Counted from the stretch's first letter, positions 1 through 9,845 are shown. The stretch is DNA of 46,525 bases from Thermoanaerobacterales bacterium UBA4880 (GCA_002399285.1 DHDI01000015.1:15074-61598); one strand, 5' to 3'. The notes: generated by a model from the letters alone, not told the origin. Made by a program: numbers and translations.

Positions 1-56
1 TTGCACACATTGAAATACCATATCAGCGTTCCGTTTACCCTGTTATCTTCCTCCAC
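1..56 (-). CDS. cas4: Cas4 exonuclease, N-terminal fragment (cut by window edge)
   Basis: Just past the cas3 stop, a GTG at 56-54 opens a frame that runs off the left edge. The visible residues include VNGTLIWYFNVC, which resembles the usual Cas4 N-terminus (NGTLIWYY-x-IC), whose first Cys is an Fe-S ligand. An AAGGTG ribosome binding site lies seven bases upstream. Cas4 is a RecB-like, iron-sulfur nuclease that helps Cas1-Cas2 trim and orient new spacers. Position after cas3 matches the usual type I-B order, so cas1, cas2 and the array probably lie to the left. Only 18 codons are visible, so the call rests on motif and position. Confidence 0.72.
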   Translation of the reverse strand, partial: MEEDNRVNGTLIWYFNVC

Positions 57-68
57 AGTGAATCACCT

Positions 69-2525
69 TCACGAAAATATGCCCTCGGTTCTTAACTTTA
101 TATAACCCATCACATCATCGTAGTATTCCTTTAGTGCGTCATTAGGTATCCTATAAAGGCCGCAGTCTTCCAAACCCTTAGGCAAATACTTTTCATTAAC
201 GGAGATAATAAATTCCCCAAAATACTTTTTTATCTTCAGATTATTTTCCCTTTTTTTGTTCATATCTTTCATGTACACAACATTCTTCTTATAATACTCC
301 CATATAGCCGCGGGTTTAACGGTCTTTGTTACTCCGTCGATATATATTGCCACATCGTCGTTAGTCTCTATGAAAACATCCGCGCAATCCGGCAGTTCGT
401 CTATCAACCCGAAGTCGGAGACATATTCTATCTTCTCACCGCTTTCCTTACTTTCCCGAAAATTATTGTTAAAATTCATATCTTCTATTGCCGTTACAAG
501 GGCTCCATTCGTCTGCGCGGTTCGGCCGGCGGCCTTTGCAAAATAGCTGTTTATTGCATCTATAAATTCTTTCTCTTGTATGACTTCCCTGTCTTTCAAT
601 ATTTCTCTGCTGGTTGCACAATGCACCTTTTTATAAACTCTTTCATAATAATGTCTGCCGCTCTCTCTGACCATATTGAAGACATGGACCTCTCCGGTTT
701 TGCCTTTATTTTCCCTGTTGCATCTGCCAGCCACCTGCATTATAGAGTCAAATGGTCCTATATCCCTCATTACTACATCCATATCAATGTCGACCCCTGC
801 TTCCACCACCTGTGTGGATACCACGATCAATTTCTCTCCGGATGCCAGTTTATCTTTTATTTCTTCGATTCTTTTTTTTCGCTGATAAGGAACGATGTTG
901 GCCGATAAATATACGTATTTATCTTCATTGCCATTTAATATTTGCTTCAGCTTGTCAAATACATCCAAAGAACTTCCCACGGTATTCATGACTATCAAAT
1001 AGGACCTATCAGGGTCATAGGACTCAACAAAATTATCTACAAATTCATCGAGAGAGATTTCATCCATGTGCGGGTATAAACGGACCCTGTTCAGATTGTC
1101 ATCCTTAAAGTATTTATCGGGATCATCTACCAATTCCTGATACTTGCCCTCCGCAAACAGCAGGGGTTTGGTGGCCGTCATGAGTATGATATAGACACCC
1201 AGTAACTCAGATGCATATTTCAAAATCCTGCCGATATCATCCCAATATTCCATGGGTATGTTCTGCACCTCATCTAAGATGACGATAGAGCCCGCCATAT
1301 TATGATATTTTTTGAGCATTCGGTTTCTGTACCCTATCAATGTATAAAAGAACTGAATGAACGTTGTAACGACGATCTCTGATTCCCATGCTTCAATAAG
1401 GGCCAGCGCTTCATCCATGGGCCTTTCAGAATCTCTGTCCATATATTTGATATCTGCAAGATGATGATGCTTTATTAAATAGCTGCTTTCGTTTTTATCA
1501 AAATCCTTTATACCGGAACTTAATACATCCCTAATTACATCGTAATTCTGATCAATGATACTGGTAAATGGCAAAGCATAGATAATTCTTGGCACGTAGT
1601 CATCTTTTGATAATCTCTCCCTTAGTTTGACTGCCGCGGAAAATCCGGTCAATGTCTTGCCTGATCCTGTGGGGGCAGTGATAGTCAATATGTGGTTATC
1701 CAAATCCGTATTCTCTATACTGTTAATAGCCGAGCTATACACACCTTCTCTGATCGTGGTCATTGGGTCATTACCCTTACCGGCAAATTTAAGCTTTCTA
1801 TAGTCATCAACGATCGAACCCGATATGTGCATCCTCGCGGGCGGTTTGACCTTCCCGGCATCTCTTTTATCGGAGTCTATAAGTGCCGAATAAACAAACA
1901 GCATGTACAGAGAGTTTTTTATTCTTGTATTTTCATCAAACGGCTTTCCGTTTAAGTACTCAAATTTAAGTCTCCAAAGCTGAGCATAAAATTCTTCCCA
2001 ATTCTCCATAAAGCCATCGACATCTATGGTTTTATCCATTACATGGTATTCGCTTTTTATGTCGTCAATATTTCTTTTGATGTCTTCCAATTGTATTTTT
2101 AATATATCTATCTTACCTTTTACATTTTCATCATTGAACCTGGGCAAATCAGAATCCATGTTTTTCAGGTCACCATGATGATGCAAAACCATCAAATATA
2201 CAAACAGCGGTATATATTTGTTACTGTCAGAAAAACGTCTAGCCTGATAAGAGGAAAAGAGGGCGGAAATGAATCCATGATCTTTCTTATGTCCATTATC
2301 GGCTTTATTTAAAAGATAATCCTGAAAATAGGTCGTATACTTGCCGAAATCATGACATAGGCCAACGATACGGCCTATGTCCAGAATCTCATTTTTGTCC
2401 TCTATGGGTGAATTCTGTATTATTCCATGCATTGCTTCGGCAACACCTGTGAGATGTTCCTTCAATTCTTTTCTATAGATTATTACTCCGCTTTTATCTT
2501 TATCCGCATGCGAATAAAACTGCAT
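69..2525 (-). CDS. cas3: CRISPR-associated nuclease/helicase Cas3 (HD-DExH fusion)
   Basis: The 818-residue protein is the effector that unwinds and degrades target DNA after Cascade recognition. An N-terminal HD nuclease domain shows conserved His24, the His58-Asp59 pair in LCHDFGKYT, His83 and His115-117. The superfamily-2 helicase follows: Walker A APTGSGKT at 284-291, the DEVQ box at 418-421, MTAT at 449-452 and motif VI QVAGRCNR at 597-604. All motifs look intact, so the protein should be active. The ATG lies two bases after the cas5 stop, and its GGAGG site falls within the last cas5 codons, suggesting translational coupling. Domain order and length suit a full Cas3 of subtype I-B. Confidence 0.96.
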   Translation of the reverse strand: MQFYSHADKDKSGVIIYRKELKEHLTGVAEAMHGIIQNSPIEDKNEILDIGRIVGLCHDFGKYTTYFQDYLLNKADNGHKKDHGFISALFSSYQARRFSDSNKYIPLFVYLMVLHHHGDLKNMDSDLPRFNDENVKGKIDILKIQLEDIKRNIDDIKSEYHVMDKTIDVDGFMENWEEFYAQLWRLKFEYLNGKPFDENTRIKNSLYMLFVYSALIDSDKRDAGKVKPPARMHISGSIVDDYRKLKFAGKGNDPMTTIREGVYSSAINSIENTDLDNHILTITAPTGSGKTLTGFSAAVKLRERLSKDDYVPRIIYALPFTSIIDQNYDVIRDVLSSGIKDFDKNESSYLIKHHHLADIKYMDRDSERPMDEALALIEAWESEIVVTTFIQFFYTLIGYRNRMLKKYHNMAGSIVILDEVQNIPMEYWDDIGRILKYASELLGVYIILMTATKPLLFAEGKYQELVDDPDKYFKDDNLNRVRLYPHMDEISLDEFVDNFVESYDPDRSYLIVMNTVGSSLDVFDKLKQILNGNEDKYVYLSANIVPYQRKKRIEEIKDKLASGEKLIVVSTQVVEAGVDIDMDVVMRDIGPFDSIMQVAGRCNRENKGKTGEVHVFNMVRESGRHYYERVYKKVHCATSREILKDREVIQEKEFIDAINSYFAKAAGRTAQTNGALVTAIEDMNFNNNFRESKESGEKIEYVSDFGLIDELPDCADVFIETNDDVAIYIDGVTKTVKPAAIWEYYKKNVVYMKDMNKKRENNLKIKKYFGEFIISVNEKYLPKGLEDCGLYRIPNDALKEYYDDVMGYIKLRTEGIFS

Positions 2526-2527
2526 TG

Positions 2528-3295
2528 CTATTCCTCCATAAACACTATATTTTCTTCGTTACCGTCATATTTTAATCCATATGCAGGTACATTGAATTTG
2601 CCGGATATAATATTGGAGTTCTTCTCATAGATGAAATTGGCTGTAGACTTTACCAGCCTATCCTTGTCAAATTCAATGGGCATCCTTTCCTTTATATACT
2701 GCAGGGCTACGCCATCGGCATCCGCAAAGCTAAGTCCTTTATCCACTAATATATTGCTGTTGCACACGGTGCGGACATTATAAATCTCACCGGGCCGTTT
2801 CATCTCTATATCGTCGCTGCCTATTTTACCCACTAACCGAGCCGAGGCTATAAACTCCGACATGCCCAGATATATGGGGTAGAAGAGTCTGCCTGTCTCA
2901 AGTCTTTCCTCCAATTCCTTCAGAAGGTCCTCATCCTTATGGGTAAAATATATCCTGTATACTATCATGTCTTCCTCGGGAAGCAGTATCTCAAGAGGTA
3001 TCTGCGTATGGCCCTTGCTTCCGTTCAAACCGCCCAAGCCCTTGGTCTGAAGATAGTTTACTGTCTGTATTATTTTCCTTAATTTTGTGCGGACAGATAC
3101 CGCTATATGACAATTTTCGGATGAAAATTCCTCATAATAGGTATCTCTTTCCCTTCCCAGCATGGCGGCTATCAATCCTGTGACAGCCGTCCTGGGGGGA
3201 AACATATAGGATAGGGAGGAAGAATTCGTATAAAATTTCCTAAAGTGAGCCATATTGCCACACACTTCAAAAATCAATATTTTATTAATATCCAT
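2528..3295 (-). CDS. cas5: Cas5 family Cascade subunit, type I-B
   Basis: A 255-residue RAMP protein that caps the 5' handle of the crRNA in the type I-B Cascade complex. The N-terminal region holds the Cas5 signature, MFPPRTAVTGLIAAMLGR, the loop typical of Cas5 that contacts the crRNA 5' end. The length fits Cas5b/Cas5h. The gene sits 13 bases after cas7, has an AGAGGGG site before its ATG, and is two bases from cas3, so all three are one transcript. Subtype I-B is inferred from neighbours as well as sequence. Confidence 0.93.
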   Translation of the reverse strand: MDINKILIFEVCGNMAHFRKFYTNSSSLSYMFPPRTAVTGLIAAMLGRERDTYYEEFSSENCHIAVSVRTKLRKIIQTVNYLQTKGLGGLNGSKGHTQIPLEILLPEEDMIVYRIYFTHKDEDLLKELEERLETGRLFYPIYLGMSEFIASARLVGKIGSDDIEMKRPGEIYNVRTVCNSNILVDKGLSFADADGVALQYIKERMPIEFDKDRLVKSTANFIYEKNSNIISGKFNVPAYGLKYDGNEENIVFMEE

Positions 3296-3308
3296 TTTCT
3301 GCCCCTCT

Positions 3309-4229
3309 TTAATACTTCAAAATATCTATCTTACCCTTCAGTTCCTCCCTTAAGAGCTCCTCTGGATTTCCGCTTAAGCCGTCAGAGATAAATTTCATTT
3401 CTTGGTCATACCACAAGTGCAGCTTGGCAATCTTATCGTTATTTTCCCCAATGACTTTTTTAAGCCTGCTCAGGTCTATGGCGAAATCAGTGGGCTCCCT
3501 CAATGTCTCTGTCTTATCAAGGTTTACATAGCTCCTGAGGTCCCCTATGAAGTCTTCATCGGAAACATACTCCAGCCTCATATACAACCTGGGATACTGT
3601 CCGATTTTGCTCCTGGTAGCCTGCAGCGGTATGGACTTTATCAATGATTTATCCAGAACATCTAAGTCTTTCTCAGTAAGCTTGGTTTCCGACGCCCTTT
3701 TCCCGCTCACTATGCCATGAAATGCGATCAGCGAATAATAGACCCTGTAGTCCTTGCCCATAGCTCCCTGCTTGTTTTCGGCATTGGAACCAAAATGAGA
3801 CGTTATCCCATTGCTCTCCACAAGATCGACCTTATTCAAAGAGTAGCCCCAGTTAAACTGAACCGGACCTGTAAGTGAGAGAGACGTGCCGCCTCCCCTC
3901 TTCTCCCCTTTTATGGGCATCGTGGCTCCGAAAAATCTTATATCAATAAGTTTCGATAATATTTCATCTATGTCGTCACTGGAGGCATCATGTTTGAGCA
4001 GCGCCTTTAATCTGTCACCCGCCGTAACCGCTTTATCTTCAACCTTGGCGACATATATTTCGTAATCGTTTTCTGCCAGATAATCTCTGATATACCTCTT
4101 GAGTCTTACATCGCTGACCAGGTTTCTCTGTCTGTCATAATCCATCCTCGGTCTGTTTTCCTCATCGGGGTCACCGTTGGGATTGCACATTTTGGCATCG
4201 TAGATAAATAATAATTCACTGTTATTCAT
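3309..4229 (-). CDS. cas7: Cas7 (Csh2-type) Cascade backbone subunit, type I-B
   Basis: A 306-residue protein forming the helical Cascade backbone along the crRNA spacer. The N-terminus carries the Csh2 hallmark IYDAKMCNPNGDPD followed by ENRPRMD, and the internal GEKRGGGTSLSLTGPVQF segment is typical of the Cas7/Csh2 RAMP core. The ATG overlaps the cas8b stop by eight bases (ATGAATAA), with GAGGAGG upstream, a classic coupled start that matches expression of many Cas7 copies per complex. Nothing suggests truncation. Confidence 0.95.
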   Translation of the reverse strand: MNNSELLFIYDAKMCNPNGDPDEENRPRMDYDRQRNLVSDVRLKRYIRDYLAENDYEIYVAKVEDKAVTAGDRLKALLKHDASSDDIDEILSKLIDIRFFGATMPIKGEKRGGGTSLSLTGPVQFNWGYSLNKVDLVESNGITSHFGSNAENKQGAMGKDYRVYYSLIAFHGIVSGKRASETKLTEKDLDVLDKSLIKSIPLQATRSKIGQYPRLYMRLEYVSDEDFIGDLRSYVNLDKTETLREPTDFAIDLSRLKKVIGENNDKIAKLHLWYDQEMKFISDGLSGNPEELLREELKGKIDILKY

Positions 4230-6180
4230 TCACATATTCCTCCTCATTATCTTTTTCCTTCTTATTGTTCATGATCTTGGCAGTCTCAAAGCCGTATCCC
4301 GAGAGTATATAGTATATGTTTTCCCTGTCGTTTAACGGCCATTTCCCATTATTCATGGCCTTGCCAAGATCCAGAAGCCGCATGCACTCCGAGAATTTGA
4401 GCTCATTATAATTTAAAACGTTATACTGTTTAAGCTTTTCAACCAGTTCACTGGTAAACCTCTGTATTTTATTCCAACTCATGCCTTGATAATTTAGTTT
4501 GTTCAATATGGGTTTATTTTCCTTATTGTCTCTCCATTGTGCCGATGCGACCGTTCCGATAAGATTGCCCAGCAAAAACAAGGCAGCCTTCGGTTCGTCG
4601 TAGCCCATCTCTTCAAAATAGTCCCGCGTCCCCTTATCTACGTTTAAAGAATCATATTCCATCTTTTCCCCTCCTATTTTAAGTACACCCAGCCTCTTAA
4701 GCCCGTCCATCAATATGTTTTCCTGAAGCATCACATATGACAGTGATATATCCCATTCAGCCCCGCTCACTAAATTTACGTTGTACTGCCCAAACTCATC
4801 GAAATAGTAAACCTGACATAGCTGTACCGCCTGTTCAATCAAGAAGTCATAAGATACCGTTTTTCCTGAAAATATTTCATCATAGAGCTCCAGCAGTTTT
4901 TTATACTCTAAAGACCGTTGTGTGCTCTTTAATGGCATAAGATAATATATTCTTCCAAGATTCAGCTCCCACATAGGGCTCTCACCCAGGATACCGTCCA
5001 TGCTCTTTGCTGCATCTCCAAAACAGGTCTTAATGGTATCCAGTCTCGACGGTGGGACATCCTTTATAAGTTTTAAAACCTTGAACTCCGCTTGATTCTT
5101 TTCGAAAAAGACCAGATTCAGGATATAATTGTTTTTGTAACTCTCATATTCCATATAATCTTTGAGCTTACTTTCAAAGATTTCCAGGCCATCCTTAGAC
5201 TTGACCGAGTTGAAACTGTCCTTTATATACCCTGTCCACTTATCTATATTGAAAAATCCCATATCCGGTTTAAAAATGATATCCGGTATTACATAAAGGT
5301 TTAATCCTCCGATGTTTGTTTTCATGTGGTTGCTCACATAGGCCTCGCCTACTAAGATTTTGGTATAGCACTCCTTGCATATGGGAAAATTCTTCATAAA
5401 ATCTCCCGAGACCTCCGATGAAAACCCTATCTTATCCGTCATGTAGTATTTCAATGTAAATTTCGTCGTGTTATCTGTCACCACGCCCTCTTTGCTGCAT
5501 ACCGAGCATATGCCTGGTTTTGCCGCTTCAAAAACGTCTTCTACCTTTGTCTTGGCTACCAAACTCAAATACTCTTCATCCTGCACCAACATCCTGCCAT
5601 CCACTGAAAGTGTATAGAGGTAAATTTCTTTTTCCGTAATGTCAGTCTGCTCTTTGATCCATTTTATAAATACCTTTTCCACTTCCTGAATCGTTTTTTT
5701 CGCATCTTTATCCGAGGCCTGATAAGCATTGTCTATCCATCCGCTTTCCGCCATGCCGAATTTCTCCACATTCAGGACGTATCTGTATCTCTTCTTGCTG
5801 CCACTCTGTTCTCCCAGATCTACATAAAATTTATTGAGGATATCGGCAAAACCATCCCTGTACTCACCTTCATCAAGTGTATCGATATAGTTAGGTATAG
5901 TCTGGGATAAAAGATACTCTACGTTTGTCGTGGTGAAATACCACTGCGGACTCATAGAGCCGTCGGCATTGCCTATCCAGATATACTCATAGGGAGTACG
6001 GTCATCTATCTCCTTACCTTCCACAGATATAGATTCATTTTTACTTTCAAAGTTTATTTTTATTATGTGCTGTTCCTTGCCGCCCTTGACCTTAGGTACG
6101 ATTCTGATCAATGAGCCCAAGAAATCATCGGGTTTTTCAGCCAAGGCCAGGCCGCCCAAGTTCTTTATCGCCTCAAGCAT
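4222..6180 (-). CDS. cas8b: Cas8b (Csh1-type) large Cascade subunit, type I-B
   Basis: The large subunit of I-B Cascade, expected to read the PAM and help recruit Cas3. The frame opens further upstream (to 6279), but I place the start at the ATG at 6180-6178: it follows a GAGGGG site, overlaps the cas6 stop by only eight bases, and gives a natural N-terminus (MLEAIKNLGG). This yields 652 residues, normal for Csh1. Two Cys pairs, C225-x2-C228 and C268-x2-C271, form the zinc-finger-like element common in Cas8b1. The family is divergent, so the assignment leans on the Cys pairs, size and position between cas6 and cas7. Confidence 0.93.
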   Translation of the reverse strand: MLEAIKNLGGLALAEKPDDFLGSLIRIVPKVKGGKEQHIIKINFESKNESISVEGKEIDDRTPYEYIWIGNADGSMSPQWYFTTTNVEYLLSQTIPNYIDTLDEGEYRDGFADILNKFYVDLGEQSGSKKRYRYVLNVEKFGMAESGWIDNAYQASDKDAKKTIQEVEKVFIKWIKEQTDITEKEIYLYTLSVDGRMLVQDEEYLSLVAKTKVEDVFEAAKPGICSVCSKEGVVTDNTTKFTLKYYMTDKIGFSSEVSGDFMKNFPICKECYTKILVGEAYVSNHMKTNIGGLNLYVIPDIIFKPDMGFFNIDKWTGYIKDSFNSVKSKDGLEIFESKLKDYMEYESYKNNYILNLVFFEKNQAEFKVLKLIKDVPPSRLDTIKTCFGDAAKSMDGILGESPMWELNLGRIYYLMPLKSTQRSLEYKKLLELYDEIFSGKTVSYDFLIEQAVQLCQVYYFDEFGQYNVNLVSGAEWDISLSYVMLQENILMDGLKRLGVLKIGGEKMEYDSLNVDKGTRDYFEEMGYDEPKAALFLLGNLIGTVASAQWRDNKENKPILNKLNYQGMSWNKIQRFTSELVEKLKQYNVLNYNELKFSECMRLLDLGKAMNNGKWPLNDRENIYYILSGYGFETAKIMNNKKEKDNEEEYVNE

Positions 6181-6937
6181 TCCCCTCACCGCCTTCCAAT
6201 ATTTCAAAACATCCAAAGCCCATGGAACTCTTGCCGCCAAGTCCGCAGTCATAGGCCGTCTGCAAAAGCTCCGGATCACCGCTTATCTTGTATATCCCCA
6301 TCCAGCCCTTTACCACCGTGCCTTCATAATCTATAATCTTTTGATACTTATTGTTTTTGGGCCCTATGGTATTTATGTTGAAATCCTTTCCCCCCACATC
6401 GCTTCCAGTCATTGCCGTGTATTTTTTGACGAGATTCTCTTTGAGAAGACCCGGCATCTCCTCATCCCACGGCGAATAGTAGTAGGTGATCTTCCTGCTG
6501 TTAAAATTGATGGTGCTGTACATCACCAGCGGAGACATCATCTTTATCGTCAGTTTATCATTATTAACTTTTTTATTCAGCACATTTATGGATTCGACAC
6601 TGACCCGTTGATCCAATAGCCTCTGCTCTCCGCTCTTTAATAGAGTCTCGCAGAAGTCGTTGATAAAATCGTCCACTGCCGAAGAGACGACCAGCCTTAG
6701 CGGCGGCGCCATCATTATCTTGCCGGGAAAGATCTTGAATCTGCCCTCCAGTCTTCCGAAGGTAAAGAGCTTGAAAGACTTGCTTTCCACCTCATAGCCC
6801 CTGTCGTGAAGAAACTTTGCATATGCTTTGTCGGTGATGTTGTTATATATAAAAGCTTGTAAAATATGATTGTAGTTCAAGGGCAGCACGATATCCTTGT
6901 CCGCACCGAAGTTTATCACAACCCTGATTTTTCTCAT
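6173..6937 (-). CDS. cas6: Cas6 pre-crRNA endoribonuclease
   Basis: A 254-residue RAMP nuclease that cuts the CRISPR transcript within each repeat to give crRNAs. The N-terminal LNYNHILQAFIYNNI segment and the C-terminal glycine-rich loop GLGGKSSMGFGCFEI (about 232-246) are the Cas6 signatures. His24 or His44 are candidate catalytic residues, but I cannot choose between them. It is the first gene of the cas operon. The 186-base gap to the divergent ATPase gene must hold its promoter, though I see no convincing -35/-10 pair for it. Confidence 0.95.
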   Translation of the reverse strand: MRKIRVVINFGADKDIVLPLNYNHILQAFIYNNITDKAYAKFLHDRGYEVESKSFKLFTFGRLEGRFKIFPGKIMMAPPLRLVVSSAVDDFINDFCETLLKSGEQRLLDQRVSVESINVLNKKVNNDKLTIKMMSPLVMYSTINFNSRKITYYYSPWDEEMPGLLKENLVKKYTAMTGSDVGGKDFNINTIGPKNNKYQKIIDYEGTVVKGWMGIYKISGDPELLQTAYDCGLGGKSSMGFGCFEILEGGEGNA

Positions 6938-7069
6938 CTCCTTTCCTTATGTTTATTCTAACATCATTAGGTGTCATATCATGTCCAACTCAAATGATTC
7001 AATTTTTTGTTTATTAAATTTTTTATTCGACAAATTTCTGGTAAATCCTGCTTATAAATGCAAAAAATA

Positions 7070-7085
7070 TATAGTATGTACTATA
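7070..7085. promoter_or_regulatory. Perfect inverted repeat upstream of the Ca2+ ATPase
   Basis: TATAGTA and TACTATA are separated by TG, a 7-2-7 perfect palindrome 38 bases before the ATPase start codon and in the cas6/ATPase divergent gap. The spacing resembles an operator for a dimeric repressor. No family-specific consensus is recognised. At this AT content a palindrome of this size can also arise by chance. Confidence 0.35.
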
Positions 7086-7123
7086 GCTCGGACTAATATA
7101 CATGTTATGGGAGGAGGTACACT

Positions 7124-9805
7124 ATGCGGAAATCTAAAAAGAAATACCCTGTGAGGGATACTTCGTATATCTATAAGGGAAACATAAACACCGGCGGCCT
7201 TACGGATATGGAGGCGGAAGCAAGGATCCGGCAGTTTGGCCCAAATGAACTGGAAAAGAAAAAGAAAGCATCGGCCTTAACCATATTTTTGAGTCAGTTT
7301 ACAGATTTTATCGTACTTGTGCTGATAGCCGCCACCGTGATTTCATTCTTTCTCGGCGAGGTCATCGACGCATCCGCAATACTGATCATCGTCATATTGA
7401 ACGCCGTCATGGGCTTTATACAGGAATACCGGACAGAAAAGTCTTTGGAAGCTCTGGAAAAGATGTCGGCTCCAACGGCTCGCGTGTTGCGCGGCGGAGC
7501 TTTGACCGAGCTGCCGTCAAACATGGTCGTGCCGCAGGATATGATTTATCTAGAGGCGGGAGATGTGATACCTGCTGATGCAGTGCTGACGGAGTGCAAC
7601 AATCTTATGATGAATGAGTCGTTGCTTACGGGAGAGTCTCTGCCCGTTCAAAAGCAAAAAGCCGCGATGTCCGGCGGTAAATTCACCAATGTGGAAAAAA
7701 CAAATACGGTGTATATGGGCAGCCCGGTGGTAAGAGGCAACGGAAGGGCCTACGTTGTAGCCACAGGCATGGACACTGAGATGGGAAAGATCGCAGGCAT
7801 GATACAGGATATAGGCGATAACTCCACGCCTCTTCAAAAGAGACTGGACAAGATAGGCAAGGAACTTGTGAGCATATGCCTCGTCATATGCCTGCTGATG
7901 GTCATTCTGGGCATACTTTACGGCAAGTCCGCCTACGATATGTTCTTTGCGGGAATAAGCTTAGCGGTAGCCGCCATACCCGAGGGCCTGCCGGCCATCG
8001 TCACGGTGGCTTTGGCCATAGGCGTGCAGAACATGCTGAAGAGCAATGCTCTGGTAAGAAGGCTGCCCGCAGTAGAGACCTTGGGCTGCGCCAATGTAAT
8101 ATGCTCGGATAAGACGGGAACGCTGACGGAAAACATGATGACGGTCAAAAGGTTATATGTGGATAACAAAACCGTCGACGTTTCGGGAAGCGGGCTGGAA
8201 CTCAGCGGCAGCTTTTCCGTGTCCGGCAATGTCGTAAAGGAAAACAAACTTCCCACAGTAGATCTGCTGCTCAAGACAGCAGCCCTGTGCAACAAATCCG
8301 AACTGCATATAAAGAGGCGTGGCGATGCGGAGGCCGTGGGCGACCCGACTGAGACTGCCCTGTTGGTCGCCGCATATAAGGCGGGATATACCCGCGAAGG
8401 TCTGCTGTCTCATTTTAGACCGGCAGGTGAGATACCCTTCGATTCAGATAGAAAATTGATGAGCTCTTTATACCGGTCGGGAAGCGGAGAATACTATGTC
8501 TTTGTGAAGGGTGCGCCTGACAGGCTGATAAACCTCTGTTCTGCATATCAGTCGGGTGGAAAGACTGCGCCCTTCGGCCAGGCCGCCAAAAGAGAAATAA
8601 TCGACGTAAACACGAAGTTAGCAGAAAATGCCATGCGGGTACTGGGCCTGGCCTATAAAAAAATAAACTTTCTTCCGAAGGAGCTAAGATCCAAGGAGAT
8701 CGAATCGGGGCTCACTTTCCTGGGCCTCATGGCAATGATAGATCCTCCCCGGGCAGGCGTCGCCGAGTCCGTGCTCACCTGTAAACGCGCCGGTATAACG
8801 CCGGTCATGATAACGGGAGACCACAAGGTAACGGCCATGGCCATAGCCAAAGAAATAGGGATATGTACCGGCAGGGACGAAGCCATCACCGGAGATGAAA
8901 TGGATAATATCAGCGATAAGGAATTGGAGAAGAGAGTCAAAGACATAAAGGTCTATGCCAGAGTAAATCCCGGCCATAAGCTGAGGATAGTAAGAGCGCT
9001 CAAGAAAAGCGGCTGCATCGTAGCCATGACCGGTGACGGCGTCAACGACGCTCCGGCGCTAAAAGAGGCCGATATCGGCATAGCCATGGGCAAATCGGGA
9101 ACGGAGGTCGCCAAGGAAGCCGCAAGCATGATCCTCACGGACGACAATTTCAACTCCATAGTAAAGGCTGTAAAAGAAGGCAGGATCATTTACGACAATA
9201 TAAGAAAATTTATAAGATATTTGCTATCATGCAATCTGGGAGAAATGCTGATGATGTTTGTGGCAACATCCATAAATATGACCCTGCCCCTGCTTCCTCT
9301 GCAGATCCTATGGGTGAATCTGGTGACCGATGGCCTACCCGCCCTGGCACTGGGTGTGGACCCGCCCGATCCCGATATAATGGAAAGACCTCCACGGCCC
9401 ACTGACGAAGGTATTTTCTCCAGAGGATTGGGACCGCATATACTGTTCTCCGGTCTCATCATAGGTGCAAGCAGTCTTACGGCATTTTCCCTGACACAGT
9501 ATCTTTCGGGGGGCGATATAGACCTCTCAAGGACGGTCTCCTTTGCCGCACTCATTCTTGCGGAGCTGTTCAATGCATTGGAATGCCGTTCAGAAATACA
9601 TACGGTCTTTGAAGTGGGCGTCTTTAAAAATAAGTATTTGATTCTGGCCTGCCTGTCTTCGTTCCTATTGCTGCTCATGGTGATATATATACCTGCCCTG
9701 AGCTCCATATTCAAGACCATCCCGCTCAATTTTGACAGCTGGGCCATAGTCGCGGTTTTTTCCACATTGGAGTTTGCTCTCAATAATATATTCCGAAGAT
9801 GGTAA
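7124..9805 (+). CDS. P-type Ca2+-transporting ATPase (SERCA/PMCA-like, P2A)
   Basis: An 893-residue pump that should export Ca2+ using ATP. The actuator-domain TGES is at 169-172, the phosphorylated Asp329 lies in DKTGTLT, and the hinge TGDGVNDAP follows. Both SERCA Ca2+ sites look conserved: PEGLP in M4 (286-290), N and E in CNLGEML of M5, N-x2-T-D in WVNLVTDGLPA of M6, and an acidic residue in LAELFNALE of M8. This favours Ca2+ over Mn2+ or H+. The start has a strong GGGAGGAGG site at 7109-7117. It faces away from the cas operon and is probably monocistronic, ending in a hairpin at 9811. Confidence 0.95.
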   Translation: MRKSKKKYPVRDTSYIYKGNINTGGLTDMEAEARIRQFGPNELEKKKKASALTIFLSQFTDFIVLVLIAATVISFFLGEVIDASAILIIVILNAVMGFIQEYRTEKSLEALEKMSAPTARVLRGGALTELPSNMVVPQDMIYLEAGDVIPADAVLTECNNLMMNESLLTGESLPVQKQKAAMSGGKFTNVEKTNTVYMGSPVVRGNGRAYVVATGMDTEMGKIAGMIQDIGDNSTPLQKRLDKIGKELVSICLVICLLMVILGILYGKSAYDMFFAGISLAVAAIPEGLPAIVTVALAIGVQNMLKSNALVRRLPAVETLGCANVICSDKTGTLTENMMTVKRLYVDNKTVDVSGSGLELSGSFSVSGNVVKENKLPTVDLLLKTAALCNKSELHIKRRGDAEAVGDPTETALLVAAYKAGYTREGLLSHFRPAGEIPFDSDRKLMSSLYRSGSGEYYVFVKGAPDRLINLCSAYQSGGKTAPFGQAAKREIIDVNTKLAENAMRVLGLAYKKINFLPKELRSKEIESGLTFLGLMAMIDPPRAGVAESVLTCKRAGITPVMITGDHKVTAMAIAKEIGICTGRDEAITGDEMDNISDKELEKRVKDIKVYARVNPGHKLRIVRALKKSGCIVAMTGDGVNDAPALKEADIGIAMGKSGTEVAKEAASMILTDDNFNSIVKAVKEGRIIYDNIRKFIRYLLSCNLGEMLMMFVATSINMTLPLLPLQILWVNLVTDGLPALALGVDPPDPDIMERPPRPTDEGIFSRGLGPHILFSGLIIGASSLTAFSLTQYLSGGDIDLSRTVSFAALILAELFNALECRSEIHTVFEVGVFKNKYLILACLSSFLLLLMVIYIPALSSIFKTIPLNFDSWAIVAVFSTLEFALNNIFRRW

Positions 9806-9810
9806 TAAAT

Positions 9811-9845
9811 AAAGGAGACGAACATATCCGTCCCCTTTACCTTTT
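9811..9845. terminator. Terminator between convergent genes
   Basis: AAAGGAGACG and CGTCCCCTTT form a ten-base stem with one mismatch and an eight-base loop, between the ends of the convergent ATPase and DUF362 genes. It is followed by ACCTTTT on the plus strand and by TTTATTTATT on the minus strand, so it may serve both. The GGGGACGG motif resembles short repeats I recall from clostridial intergenic regions, which cannot be verified here. Confidence 0.6.

Noticed and set aside
1..7123. CRISPR array next to the cas genes
   Set aside because: No regularly spaced repeat of 28-37 bases was found in the flanks; only the cas genes lie here.
9190..9825. A 211-residue minus-strand frame inside the ATPase
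   Set aside because: It is fully antisense to conserved ATPase helices and resembles no protein.
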